A stretch of DNA of 64,000 bases from contig NC_083561.1 in NCBI RefSeq assembly GCF_019925205.1, forward strand, positions 17,731,217 to 17,795,216, given 5' to 3'. Origin of the DNA: Metopolophium dirhodum (taxonomy: Eukaryota; Arthropoda; Insecta; Hemiptera; Aphididae). Shown here one piece after another: positions 24,144-35,052 of this stretch (its first letter is position 1; each line of letters opens with the position of its first letter). The position numbers were made by a program, and so were the translations under genes. The notes under the pieces are model-generated. The model saw only the letters and a program-made list of their open reading frames with translations. It searched no databases and was not told the origin of the DNA.

Positions 24144-26792
24144 ATGGCGTCTGTATTCAGTTCGGAAACAATTGATGATGTCACAGATATTGCTGAAAGT
24201 TTGAAACAGTTGTCTGTTGCAAGAGCCCAAATTAATTCGTTGAGGTATGTAGTAGGTACTGTGTGTTGTACAATACAAGTCATTGTTGTTGTAATTTTCT
24301 TTATTAGGAAACAGAACGAGTCTTTAAAAAAACAGCTGAATGAAAAGGATTTGATTGTTTCAAATGGACTAAGCACAGCTAGCAGCTCTGAAAAAATAGA
24401 ACTTTCCATTATAGGAACAATAAAAACAAAATTTAAAGAACGTAGATGTGTACCACGACAACCTGGTCTCTGTCCACTAGCCCAAGCTTGCCTGACAATA
24501 TCCAACTCTATATTCACTAATCCAAACCATGCTCTTGAAGGTCTCTCAGATTTCTCTCATATGTGGTAATTTAAATACAGTTAATATTATTAGCCTAGAT
24601 CAAATGTTAAATATTCAATAAATATTTCAGGATTTTGTTTCATTTTCATAAAAATGAAACCACTCATGTTCATGCAAAAGTATCACCACCAAGATTAAAC
24701 GGATTGCGAACTGGTGTACTTGGCACTCGATCTCCACACCGACCCTCACCAATTGGTTTGTCTCTAGTGCAAATTGATAAAGTTGAAGGTAACTTTAGAA
24801 ATATATATATGAATACCTATTTTTTTAATTTTAAAATAACATTAGATATTTACTATCCGTACATGATATATAATGAGTAAAATGTTAGGCATGAATAAGA
24901 AAATTATTGAGCTCTTGGCCATTCTAAAAATCTTAATAAACTTAAGTATTCTAAAAGTTAAAGATATTCTTGTTTTTTTAAATTTTAGGTAATTCTGTGT
25001 ATTTTTCTGGTGTGGACATGATAGATGGTACTCCAGTGCTCGATATCAAGCCATATATTCCACATTATGATGCACCAGCTACCCTTAGATCTGACCAACA
25101 TGTTTCATTATTTGATAATGGGTCACATCAAATACTATTGGATCCATTGACATCTGACCGAGAAGCGCCAGATGGAGAGGAAACTGATGCATATGATATG
25201 CCTCTTTCTCCACTCCATACAAGGGTATATAATTTATTTTTAAAACAAAAAATATACTTATGTACTAAGTGATGAGATCAATCAAATAACTTTAATTAAT
25301 AATAGTCAAAAGGTAGTTACAATCAAAAATTTCACTTGGGAATTTCTATCAGGTAGTCAAGATAAAAATGTGTATTAGAATCAGGTACTCATTCTAGTAG
25401 ACATTTATCTTAAACTTCTGGTTAGGTTTTTTAATTGTTGTATACTTTTATTAACTAATGGCCTGTAAATTTAAAGTAAAACTCTTGTGTTGTTTTAACT
25501 CTCTTTATTACAAAAACTTTTGTTATTATCATTTGATCAATAATTATATAAATAATAAGTCATAATGCTATCCAAATTAAAGTCAGTAATGTAGACAGTT
25601 CTTATCGCACTACTAGCAGTGGCGTCATTTCAGTTTTTAATAGAGGGGGCAAAACTTTTGACCAGCCCAAATGGATAACTTAAAAAAAACCGGTCGCATT
25701 GCTCGCAACCATATAATATTATTATATTCTTTTTCCTTCAAAAATCACACACATACACATAATAATATGACATATTGAAACATTCCAACTTTCATGCTCG
25801 TTCCCACATGCGTCTAAATATAAATATATTCCAACTATTCAACTATTATTTAATAATTACCAATTGATCATTGTGACAATAATCTATTAGTACACAATAT
25901 AATATTTTCTCAAAACATTATAAAAATAGGCATGTTTTTGCGCTAATAATTTATAACAATGTTTAAATGAAAACCACCGGGCACTGGCCCATCGGGCTAC
26001 TTTTAAAATCAGACATGGGCAAATGCCCACCTTGCCTCCCCCCAAATGACGCCACTGACTACTAGTACACCTCAATAGATGGCGCTGCTTGACGTTTTCT
26101 ACATAATATCATAGCATTGTACCCGAGATTCCGTACCAGACTCAACCCGAGCCATGTATTGTCACCAAGAACATGATTTCCAAATTCTACGTAACCGTTG
26201 GCTATCTATGTATGTTTAATCTATGCTAATATGTAATGCTAAATATTTTATATTTATATTATGTTAACACATTCTCCACTATTTTAGCCACTTCAAAAAT
26301 TAATAAATTAATAACAATTTTCTCCGTTACCTACATTATATTTTTTTTGCTGTGGACAACATAAATGTCTTAGATTAGTTATCAATACAATATATTGGTG
26401 TAGAATTCAAAATGTATTACTATGTACTCTGGTACTCATAAACTTAATTTATTTTCTAAAATGAATAGGTCCGAGTACCTTTGTGGATTACTGAACCACT
26501 GATGCAACAACTAACAGTGGAGTTCTCGTCAAGAGCAAGAGAATTTTTAAACTCATTGGATACTAATGATATTGAAGCGACTATAGTAAGCATCTTGAAA
26601 GAAGATCCTCGGTCGGTTTATGTCCGCGAACGTTATAGTAATCAGTTTTACACATTCTTAATCGGAGGCTATCATGTGAGTTGCAAGTTTGATGATACTA
26701 AACACACAATTAGTGTCTATAGAATATCATACGTTGATAGTATGGAGAATGTAGCTGATCAAGAAGGAGCCCAATGTTTGTCTATAGGTTGA
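24144..26792 (+). CDS. TRMO: tRNA (adenine(37)-N6)-methyltransferase TRMO, 5 exons, 358 aa
   Basis: SAM-dependent enzyme predicted to methylate t6A at position 37 of tRNA-Thr to m6t6A (UPF0066/TsaA/TrmO family). Exons 24144-24244, 24308-24565, 24631-24788, 24989-25224, 26469-26792; junctions are in phase and total 1077 nt. The N-terminus forms a short coiled coil ('ARAQINSLRKQNESLKKQL'). The TsaA/TrmO domain follows, with 'IGTIKTKF', 'PRQPGLCPLA', 'FSHMWILFHFHKN', 'PPRLNGLRTGVLGTRSPHRP' and 'GTPVLDIKPYIPHYD'. The separate C-terminal domain of animal TRMO is also present ('VPLWITEP', 'ILKEDPRSVYVRERY'). The first intron is 63 nt, divisible by three and stop-free, so an intron-retaining protein is possible. 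The fourth intron carries a hAT-type MITE. Strong family match. Confidence 0.92.
25617..26057. mobile_element. hAT-type MITE in TRMO intron 4 with perfect 8-bp target duplication
   Basis: A 441-bp non-autonomous element with 14-bp perfect terminal inverted repeats CAGTGGCGTCATTT. The host sequence ACTACTAG is duplicated exactly on both sides (25609-25616 and 26058-26065). An 8-bp duplication with a CAG...GCG-like end is typical of hAT transposons. No transposase coding was found inside. Confidence 0.9.
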
Positions 26793-28127
26793 TTGATAAG
26801 TAATTATAATAATTTTAACTTTTATAATTATGTTCCTTTTTTACATCTCTCTTTTTTGAAATTTTATTATGCTATTTATAAAATAGTTAATGTTAGTGGG
26901 GTAGTGTGGTACTGTGGTATGAAAATGAATGTTATTGTATTTTATACAATTATACTATACTCGCGCCGCTGAGCACTTCAAATTAGTAGTTACAACTCGT
27001 GACAAGCGTCTAGCGACAGGGAAAGGGAATCCGAACGGCTGCAAGATGGCCGACATCGTTATCGTTATCAGTTATCACCGATTTTATTATCACTTTATTT
27101 TTAAAATAATAAATTTCTTTCCCTTACCTTATTTCCAACCAAGTTGTATATTATAAATCTGTTCAAGTCTAATATACTAATTGCAAGTCTATTATACTAT
27201 AGTGACAGTGAAGTATCTGATTAGTCTATCTCATTTCAAATATTCACCAGATAAACCTTAGTACATCCAGTACTTCTTACAATATTTGTATTTGAGTTTT
27301 TACTAATCGTTATTTAATTGTATTTGTATTATAAATGCATTGTAATTCTATTATTATTTCTTTGATATGCTATTTGAATATGTATTATAAAATTGTTTTA
27401 TGGTGTTATAAGTATTTAATTAAATAAAAATTAACAAAATAAATGTCTATTTATTAACAAATAATTCAACATATTATAGATCTCTGATGGTCAGCATACA
27501 ACAATTATAACTTGTTTGACAACTAAGTATTACTTACTAACTATTGTACATCCATTTCAATATTTCATTATATGAATTATAAAACATAGAATTATAATAA
27601 CTATAATAAATTGTACAGTTTACTTTATATACTTAAAAATTCTGAATTCATAACCTAAGATTTATAATCGGTGCTAACTCATAGATAATATAAGAAAAAT
27701 CTTAAAAACTAATAATTATTAATTAACTGAAATATCAACGGGTTACTAACTTTAATATAATATATAATTACCCAATTCCCAATTATTATTAATTTTATTC
27801 ATGATGATTTTGATTAGAAAATGATAATAAAGTCTGTGATAGCTGATCATAATAACGATGTCGACCATCTTGCAGCCATTCGGATTCCCTGTCGCTAGAC
27901 GCTTGTCAACTCGTGGGCGCATCCAAATGACCGACCACCGCGTTTTCCTACCCAAATTTCACCCACTCTACCACCTCATAGTCGCCAACGCTAATTCCCC
28001 CACTCGCTACGCGGCGACGGCGGCTGATTCCCACGTCCGCCGAGTGGCAACCGGTGGTTGTGTACACCGACTCAAGACGTATCACACGACGAAAAAAATA
28101 ACACCTGGCGACCTGCGCACCTATTAC

Positions 28128-28163
28128 CATTGATTATAAATACTAAGTATTTATAATCAATGC
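28128..28163. repeat. Perfect 16-bp hairpin
   Basis: CATTGATTATAAATAC, a 3-nt TAA loop, then the exact reverse complement. It lies between the GC-rich stretch and the 3' end of the transposase gene. Confidence 0.85.
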
Positions 28164-28393
28164 TATAATGTATAAAACCACAATGAAAATGTGTATGTAA
28201 TGTATGCAAATGTATGTTATATCAATATTTTATTTATGCATTTATCTATGTATACCAACAAAAATGAGTAATTGTACATTACATAATACACTTTATAATA
28301 TGCATTTACTAAAAATCATTAAAATACCAAAAAAAAATTTGAATACAAAAAAATATTTAAATGATAACAGAAAAAGTCAAAATAATAAAGAAA

Positions 28394-29849
28394 TCAATCT
28401 GAGTCTGGATCCGAAAAACTTGTATCGCCTGTTCTTATCATTAGAACATGACGTTCTCCTTCAGATTGTTCGTCCATCACTGAATCAGTTACATGTTCTA
28501 TGTCCCAAAACTCTTCTTCCACCTTTTTCACATGTTCAACAAAATGTTTCCACATTTCCGGAGTTACGTGTTCCACGCCTTTTTTCAACAACTCGAGTAC
28601 ATCCTTTAATTTGTTGGTGTTGTTATGCGTCCGGACATAACTTTTCACAGACGACCACGCGAGTTCTATTGGATTTAGGTCGCAGTGGTATGGAGGTAAT
28701 CGCAATACGATTTTGTTATTGTTTTTTGCGTACTCATCTATTATGTATTTGTCGTATTGTTTTTTTATTTTTTTAACTTTTTTCATTAAATCGTTTTTTA
28801 CTATAGGATGAGTAACGATCACACCTTTACTTTGAAGCCAATCAATAATTGCTTGTTTTTTCCAAGATTTAACTGGTATTTTGTGTTTCTTCGCGGAATG
28901 GTATGAGGCATTATCCATTACAATGATGGCGTTTTCTTTGAGTAATGGCAAGGTTTTAACAAACCATTCATAAAATGTATCGTCATTCATCTCATCATGG
29001 TAGTCAGCAGAATTGGTTTTGGATTCAAAACACAAAAGGCCCCCCGGGACAAACCCGTCTGTCGACCCGATGTGTAATATGATGAGACGCTTACCTTTGC
29101 CGGAGGGTTCCTTTTGTCCTGTGGAGGGGCCTCTGAGGAATGCATCATGTGATTTGACCGTGCTATCGACCCTCGTTTTGTTATGCGTCTCGCCTGCGTT
29201 GACCCACGTCTCATCCAAGTAATAGATTGGCCTGTTTTGCGCTCTGTAATGCCTTATTTTATCCAAATAACTTCGGCGCCATGTTATTAAATCTTCTCTT
29301 TCGAGAAGTGCACTGTTACGATTTTTTTTGACATACTCGAATTGCAAATCCTTCAATATTGTTTGGAATGACGTACGTTTGAGATTTGGTAATGTTTCAT
29401 CTTCATTAACGGCTGTTAATATTTTTGAAATTGTTGGTACTTCGCGGGCCCTCCAAAAATTATGAATTTTTTGCCTGATGGCATTTTTATCAAATTCGTC
29501 AACTTTCTGTATTACTGTAGGTCTAACTTTTTTCTTGTTGGGCGATGAAACTGAACCTTGTTTCTTGTACTCGGACAATGTGGTTTGTACCGTACGTTGC
29601 CCAATACCGGAAGATTTAGAAATGTCTAAGATCATTTGTCTGTAATTTAATTGTGTCATCTCAGGATTTTCAAGCTGTTGTTGGACTTTGCCTTTATATA
29701 TATTAATAATCATTTTCCTTTGACCAGTGCCAATGAACTAAAGAAAAAAATATTTAAAAATTTAGAATTTGCTATAGAAAAATAGTAATACAAACACTTA
29801 CTTTTCCACATGGATTTTTTGTGGCAGGAGGACCATTTTTGACTTCCAT
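28394..29849 (-). CDS. DDE transposase, IS630/Tc1/mariner superfamily, DD82E, 2 exons, 463 aa
   Basis: Cut-and-paste transposase. Exon 1 (29849-29802) encodes 16 residues and ends at GTAAGT. Exon 2 (29737-28394) follows a TTTAG acceptor in the same phase and supplies 447 residues and the stop. The N-terminal part has a helix-turn-helix-like region ('SKSSGIGQRTVQTTLSEYKK'). The catalytic core reads 'YYLDETWVN' (Asp191), 'IIVMDNASYHS' (Asp291) and 'HCDLNPIELAWS' (Glu374). Eighty-two residues separate the second Asp from Glu, far more than the 34-41 of Tc1 and mariner; from memory this matches the DD82E 'Sailor' group. No stops or frameshifts interrupt it, so it may be recently active. The acidic tail is typical of animal host-adapted copies. 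Confidence 0.85.
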
Positions 29850-30084
29850 GTTGTATTCCGTAGTATATTATACACAAACAATAGATTGCTAAAACACTCA
29901 AAAAACGATGATTTTGTGTATGTATGACAATACGTAAAATAACGGAATACTATAGTACGCGCTGTATACATTATACAAACACTAACACAGTTCCTGGATG
30001 GCGCCGCCAGTAGCGCTCTCTTAGCGGCGCGCATAGATAATATCATTCTATTATCTATGGCGCCGCGAGTATAATGATCTCGGC

Positions 30085-30118
30085 CACGGTCTTAGAAGAT
30101 ATCTCAGATAAGACCGTG
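30085..30118. repeat. 10-bp inverted repeat just outside the transposon end
   Basis: CACGGTCTTA at 30085-30094 pairs perfectly with TAAGACCGTG at 30109-30118. It sits 12 bp beyond the right candidate end of the DD82E transposon. Confidence 0.75.
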
Positions 30119-32217
30119 ATAATGATCAACTATATAATAATTATTTATTATAGTTATAAATTATAATATAGTACAATGCTATAGACTTGAGGAACAATTA
30201 ATAATAACAACATCGTTTATCTATCTCGATAGTATTTACATAAAATTTATAAAAATATAAAATCTTATGCCTGTTATCATTCTTAATTTTAATAGATCAT
30301 GAACATCGAGATGTATATACTACACAGTGTGGTATATACATCTCGATGATCAATAATAATAATAATTATTTAATAATAGAGTAGTGATAAAGTAAATAAA
30401 ATACTATACTGAAGTGTATAGTTTTTATAAGTATTGATTTAAGAGATAATAGGTTTATGTGTATACATGACGTGACATTATATATTAGTGATGCGAATAT
30501 AAATAATATCAGTGCATTGCACTATTACTTAATACGCCATACTGGCCTGTATTTCATAATATGTGAAATTAAAAAGCCTATTGAAATATTGAATGAATAT
30601 GAAAATTAGTATTTGGTATTATAATAATTAAATTATAATCAATTTTTCTTACTTAAATAGATTTTCATAGTTTGGTACAATATTATTCTAGTTTGACCAA
30701 GTTAAATATTTATAATTGTAATTTAATTTTAATTGTATATGCATTTATATTATAACTTTACAATTATTGTTATAATTCTTTCAAAATATATTGATATTTT
30801 AAAATAAAAAATGTATGTATTAAATCTTTATCATAACTAGTTTTGTAAAAAATATTTTCAAAAAGTATTTAAGTTATTACTCAAATACTATTCAAATACC
30901 ACCCGAATACTGTAAATAGTAAAGTACTTGAGTATTACTCAAATACTTTTTAGAAGTATTTGAAATAATCTTCAAATACGAAAAAAAAATTCTATCTAGT
31001 TCTGAAATAAATTGTTATAATCAAAAATTTGTTCATTGCATTTTAAAAACATGATTCGTTCAAGAATCAGAATGCTGATTGATCAGTTAGTTAGTTACTT
31101 CTATTTTGTTGATAGTTGTACCAAAAAAATGAAATTATCTCTACAGAAAGTTATATATTAGTTTAAACATTATTGTCCATTCAAATTGAACATCAGTTCA
31201 TGATTCAAACATAGTGTTTTCCATATTGCGCAATACAGCACTATTGTGCTATTACTATGGTTGTAAACTGTGACACAAATTGTTGAATAAAGTACATACA
31301 ATAGTAGGTCAAAAATATTATTTCCCTTGAAATGCGAAAAAAAACTAAGTAATCAAATTGTTGACAACCAGCCGTTTCATGGACACCAAGAATTATCTGT
31401 GTGACTATGTGTATAATGTAATCTAAGGACACTAAGATTCATATATAATCAAACGTCGTAATACATCAAAATTGAAAGACATTAATGCCAGGTTTATTGT
31501 TTAACTATTGTGCATAGATAAACAATATAAAATATTAATGTCAATTTTATAAGATAGTAATATAATTAATTGAAAATACATTTAAATTCATTTGAATAAA
31601 TAAGTACAATTCTTATAATTTTATTAAGTAATAATAATACCGTAACATTTTTTTGAAACACATAAAAAAAACAAATAGCTTACATAAGACTAATAAACAC
31701 CACAGATTTTGTTTCAACAGTTGAAAAAAAAATACAATTGTTATAATAACCAACCAAAAAGTCCGCAATATACAACTAGATTAGCTACCATGTTATTTTT
31801 TGTGTTGGCTTTATAGGAAACTATAAAACCACAGTATCCCACCTTGTGTTTGAACTTTCAAACAAATAATCAACTATAAAATATCAGAATTATCATAGTA
31901 CATTAGTACCTAGAGTTTTTCAATCTGATGATTTTTCTAATACTGGGTCCACACAGAAAAAGAAAACCGAACCAAACATAAGCTCAACTTTTCCCAACAC
32001 AGATGGGACAATCTAAATTATTTTTAAAAACAGAAACAAAACAAAAACCGATCCTGAGTGGACCCAGGATAACATATAATATTTAAATATAAGGCTTGAT
32101 GTTATTATAGTTTGTTACACTGACAATGAAAAGCAAACTATCGAAGGAAAAGAAGTGGCAGAACTATTTTTTTATTATAATGTAATTACTTTTAAGTTAA
32201 ATATATGTTTAGGAATA

Positions 32218-32248
<31 letters not shown>

Positions 32249-32561
32249 TAGATTATAATAAGAGCTACTAAACCGCGTTCAGGACAAACTTATATGGTTA
32301 ATAATGGAAACTGTTTTATAGGGAAAAACTAAATAATAACTAAGAAAACAGTTTTTACTGATTATATAAATTAATAAATTAAAAATGCTTTAAGATTTAA
32401 AAGTTGCAAGACTCGATACTAAAATTTGGGAGATCTTCACTTAAAAAGTTTAAAAAACACTGTATTACAGAATAAATATTTTTCAATCAAAAAAAAAATT
32501 TAAAAAGAGCATATCTCTAATTGCTGAAACACTGTAATTTTGATTAAACATTATTAATTCA
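30119..32561. other. Intergenic region between the transposon and PPCS
   Basis: AT-rich DNA with no supportable gene. It contains a 45-bp near-perfect palindrome at 30304-30348, a block of AAGTATTTGA-type words at 30845-30990 related to the hAT-like MITE at 49.6 kb, a small inverted-repeat element near 31945-32065 with CTGGGTCCAC ends, and a (TA)n tract at about 32219-32245. The PPCS 3' UTR must lie at its right edge. Confidence 0.6.
30304..30348. repeat. 45-bp near-perfect palindrome
   Basis: Two 22-nt arms beginning CATCGAGATGTATATAC pair with one mismatch around a single central base. The right arm ends TATATACATCTCGATG. Confidence 0.85.
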
Positions 32562-35052
32562 TTAATTTTGGCTTTCAAAGAATTGGTCATGTTTAGCTTT
32601 GACATTTGATACTATTAAATCTTCAATCTCGATTCCTTTTTTGATATCTGTCTCAGTCAATAAAATATCTTCAATTGCACCATCTTGAGCTATTAACTTG
32701 ACATTATGTTTCCTTGTGTGTAGTAAGTTCCCAATAACAAGCTATAAAATGATTTGTATATAAAAAAGTTATCAAGTGTTGGAATATAATATATAATATA
32801 AAATTAACTTTGACATTGTAGATAAATTACAATTGATCACAGAGTAAAACTAATATTTTAAACTCACTTGATGCTTGTATTTAATAAGAGCCCCTTTGGC
32901 TTTCTGTTCTAAAATCCCACTATCAGTCTCTAATTTGAATGAAATTATGTATGCATTTGGAGCCCAAATATGAGTAACAGCGTATAAAACTTTAGGTACC
33001 AGTCGTAAAGCAATCATTGGAGGTCCGTCTTTGGATTGAACTTTATGTTCAGCCTACAACATGAAAATCACTTTTATTCAAATATTAGAAATACCTATGC
33101 ATAATTAAATAAATATTATGCATCGATAAAACCGTTAAATATTTATAAAATTAAATAGAAATAGAAATTTAAGCATACTGTTAATGGAAATATACTTTTA
33201 TAATAGTTCAAGCAATAGCATAATAAACAAAAACATACCATTTCATTGGGTGGTATATAAAAGTCTGAAACAGCTGCAGCTAAATAGAGTAAAGAATACT
33301 TGGTATCCATAAGCATGCAAGAACCTCTCAATAACCACATATACTCTATCAATGTAGTGAAAGGAACTGTTAGGATTCTGTTATCATTTTTAGCGTCTTT
33401 GTACTTCTTCAGTATTGGAAAGAGCGTATCAAGTTCACTTTGTTTCACTGAAATAATTCAAATCATTAATGATTTAAAAAGTCTAATAAACAACTATTTA
33501 CCTTGTATTAATTTATCATCTACAATCTCCAATTTATCTAATAGTGAATTGTTGAAATGGCGAACAAATGGCTCCAATGAATTTGAACTAGAAAATAAAT
33601 AATGGTATAGAGAACTATAGACTAATTATAAATAAATTACTAATGATTTTGTAATAAATTATAGTTTATAATAAAACCAATGATATAATTTAAGTTTAAA
33701 ATTAAAAATGATTAGTAGAAATACACATACTGTAAAACCTGACTTATTAGGGTTGTAGATTGTCCAAATTAATAAAAGTCCCAATAAAACAAAATAACCT
33801 ATTGAATAAGCCAAGGTATATTATGTTTAAATACTATTCGGAAAAAAATGCATTAGTGATTTAAGAAATACAAAGGTTTATTTAAAATACAAGATATAAT
33901 GCAACACAGTAATAGGCCTTACAAAATACTAAACAACTAGATATTCCCATTATTTTTCTTATAGTATTGTGGTCTGTGGACGCCGATTTTAAAATTCACA
34001 GATATAAGATTCAGTCGCTTAATACACTCAAAATCGTCTGGAACTGTCAAGACGTATCCAAATATATTATAATAAATTTGAGATTTGTAATGACTCAAAT
34101 TTTGTAAAAAAAAAAAAAAATGGTAGGAAACGAATATTTTTGGTTAAAATTTAGAAATAAATTAGTTTTAAAAGATGACATATTTTTGTTGGTTATTACT
34201 GGTTTTGATTCATGTTTTATAATGTGTGTATGTACAACAAATTTGATAGCATTTTACATTTTTCGCAATTATCGTTATTGTAGTGTGAGGTATAAACTAT
34301 AAATACACTCCCAATTACCTGGCACATCTATCGTAATCGATAATTAATTTACAATTTTTTATTAAAATGTAATAATTTTATAATTTATACAGTTTTTAAT
34401 TTTTAATCATAATATTTTCATTCATTCACTTATAAGTAATATGTAATATGTATTAAAGTAGATTTAAATAAAAGCAAAATATGTAATAAAATAAAACTCA
34501 TAAATCTCTAATTAAAATTTTTGTTTTGTTTCGCCCTTTGCCTATAAGATTCATTTGATTATAACTCCGTAACTAACCAGTAAAATCCTAACAGTTCCAG
34601 CTCCTAGTTAATACGATAATAAATAATGAATAAGTTTACTTACCGATAAAGAAATATAACAACATATCCAGCATCAAGAAAATATTCAGCAGAAGCAGAA
34701 CCTCTAGTTCCTAGACTAAAATTGTCAACGAAACGGACAGTATTTTGTTCAATTGGGACTGTAGTTCCTCCGGACTAAATAAATAAATTTAATTATTATT
34801 ATTTTTTAACATTTGGTACCCCGGTAAATTCATAAGTAAATTAAGCTATTAAAATTGAACTCATATTTATAATTACACTTTTGAGACATAAATAATATGT
34901 ATTATTACCTATATTATGTAAGTAGATATACTTACAGTTATCAAAACCATTTTTTTGTTTTCATGGCTGCATACAAAATTCTCTACAGTGGTTATAGTAG
35001 ATTCATAGTTTGAAGGAGAAGGGTGAGTGTCATAAAATGATTCCCAATCCAT
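32562..35052 (-). CDS. PPCS: Phosphopantothenate-cysteine ligase, 6 exons, 302 aa
   Basis: Second step of coenzyme A synthesis from pantothenate: joins 4'-phosphopantothenate and cysteine using a nucleotide triphosphate, in the cytosol. Exons 35052-34936, 34774-34644, 33587-33502, 33447-33239, 33053-32868, 32741-32562; all GT-AG, in phase, 909 nt. Landmarks are 'SGGTTVPIEQNTVRFVDNFS' starting at residue 40 (nucleotide-binding loop and Asn-Phe-Ser-x-Gly), 'LYLAAAVSDFYIP' near residue 165, 'EHKVQS' after the exon 4/5 junction, and 'IISFKLETD'. Length is close to other animal PPCS proteins (about 300-310). The start is the first ATG of the exon, preceded by AT-rich sequence. The neighbour to the right is transcribed away from it. 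No damage seen. Confidence 0.93.

Larger units (their letters stand above)
26956..30073. mobile_element. Candidate autonomous IS630/Tc1/mariner-type transposon (DD82E)
   Basis: Candidate limits are two inverted 10-bp ends, TATACTCGCG at 26956-26965 and CGCGAGTATA at 30064-30073, enclosing the transposase gene. A TA target duplication is compatible with the ends. Inside are an inverted pair of about 95-bp arms (27001-27096 and 27819-27913), a GC-rich stretch at 27915-28115, and hairpins at 28128-28163 and 30032-30059. The ends are short, so the true boundaries may differ and a second element may be nested in the left part. Confidence 0.5.

Noticed and set aside
22735..26792. PARG and TRMO as a functional pair
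   Set aside because: Head-to-head placement alone does not show shared function; one acts on ADP-ribose chains and the other on tRNA.
27752..28133. Open frames over 27752-28133 on both strands
   Set aside because: They fall in the inverted arm and GC-rich part of the transposon; the similar frame at 26929-27156 is just the other arm.
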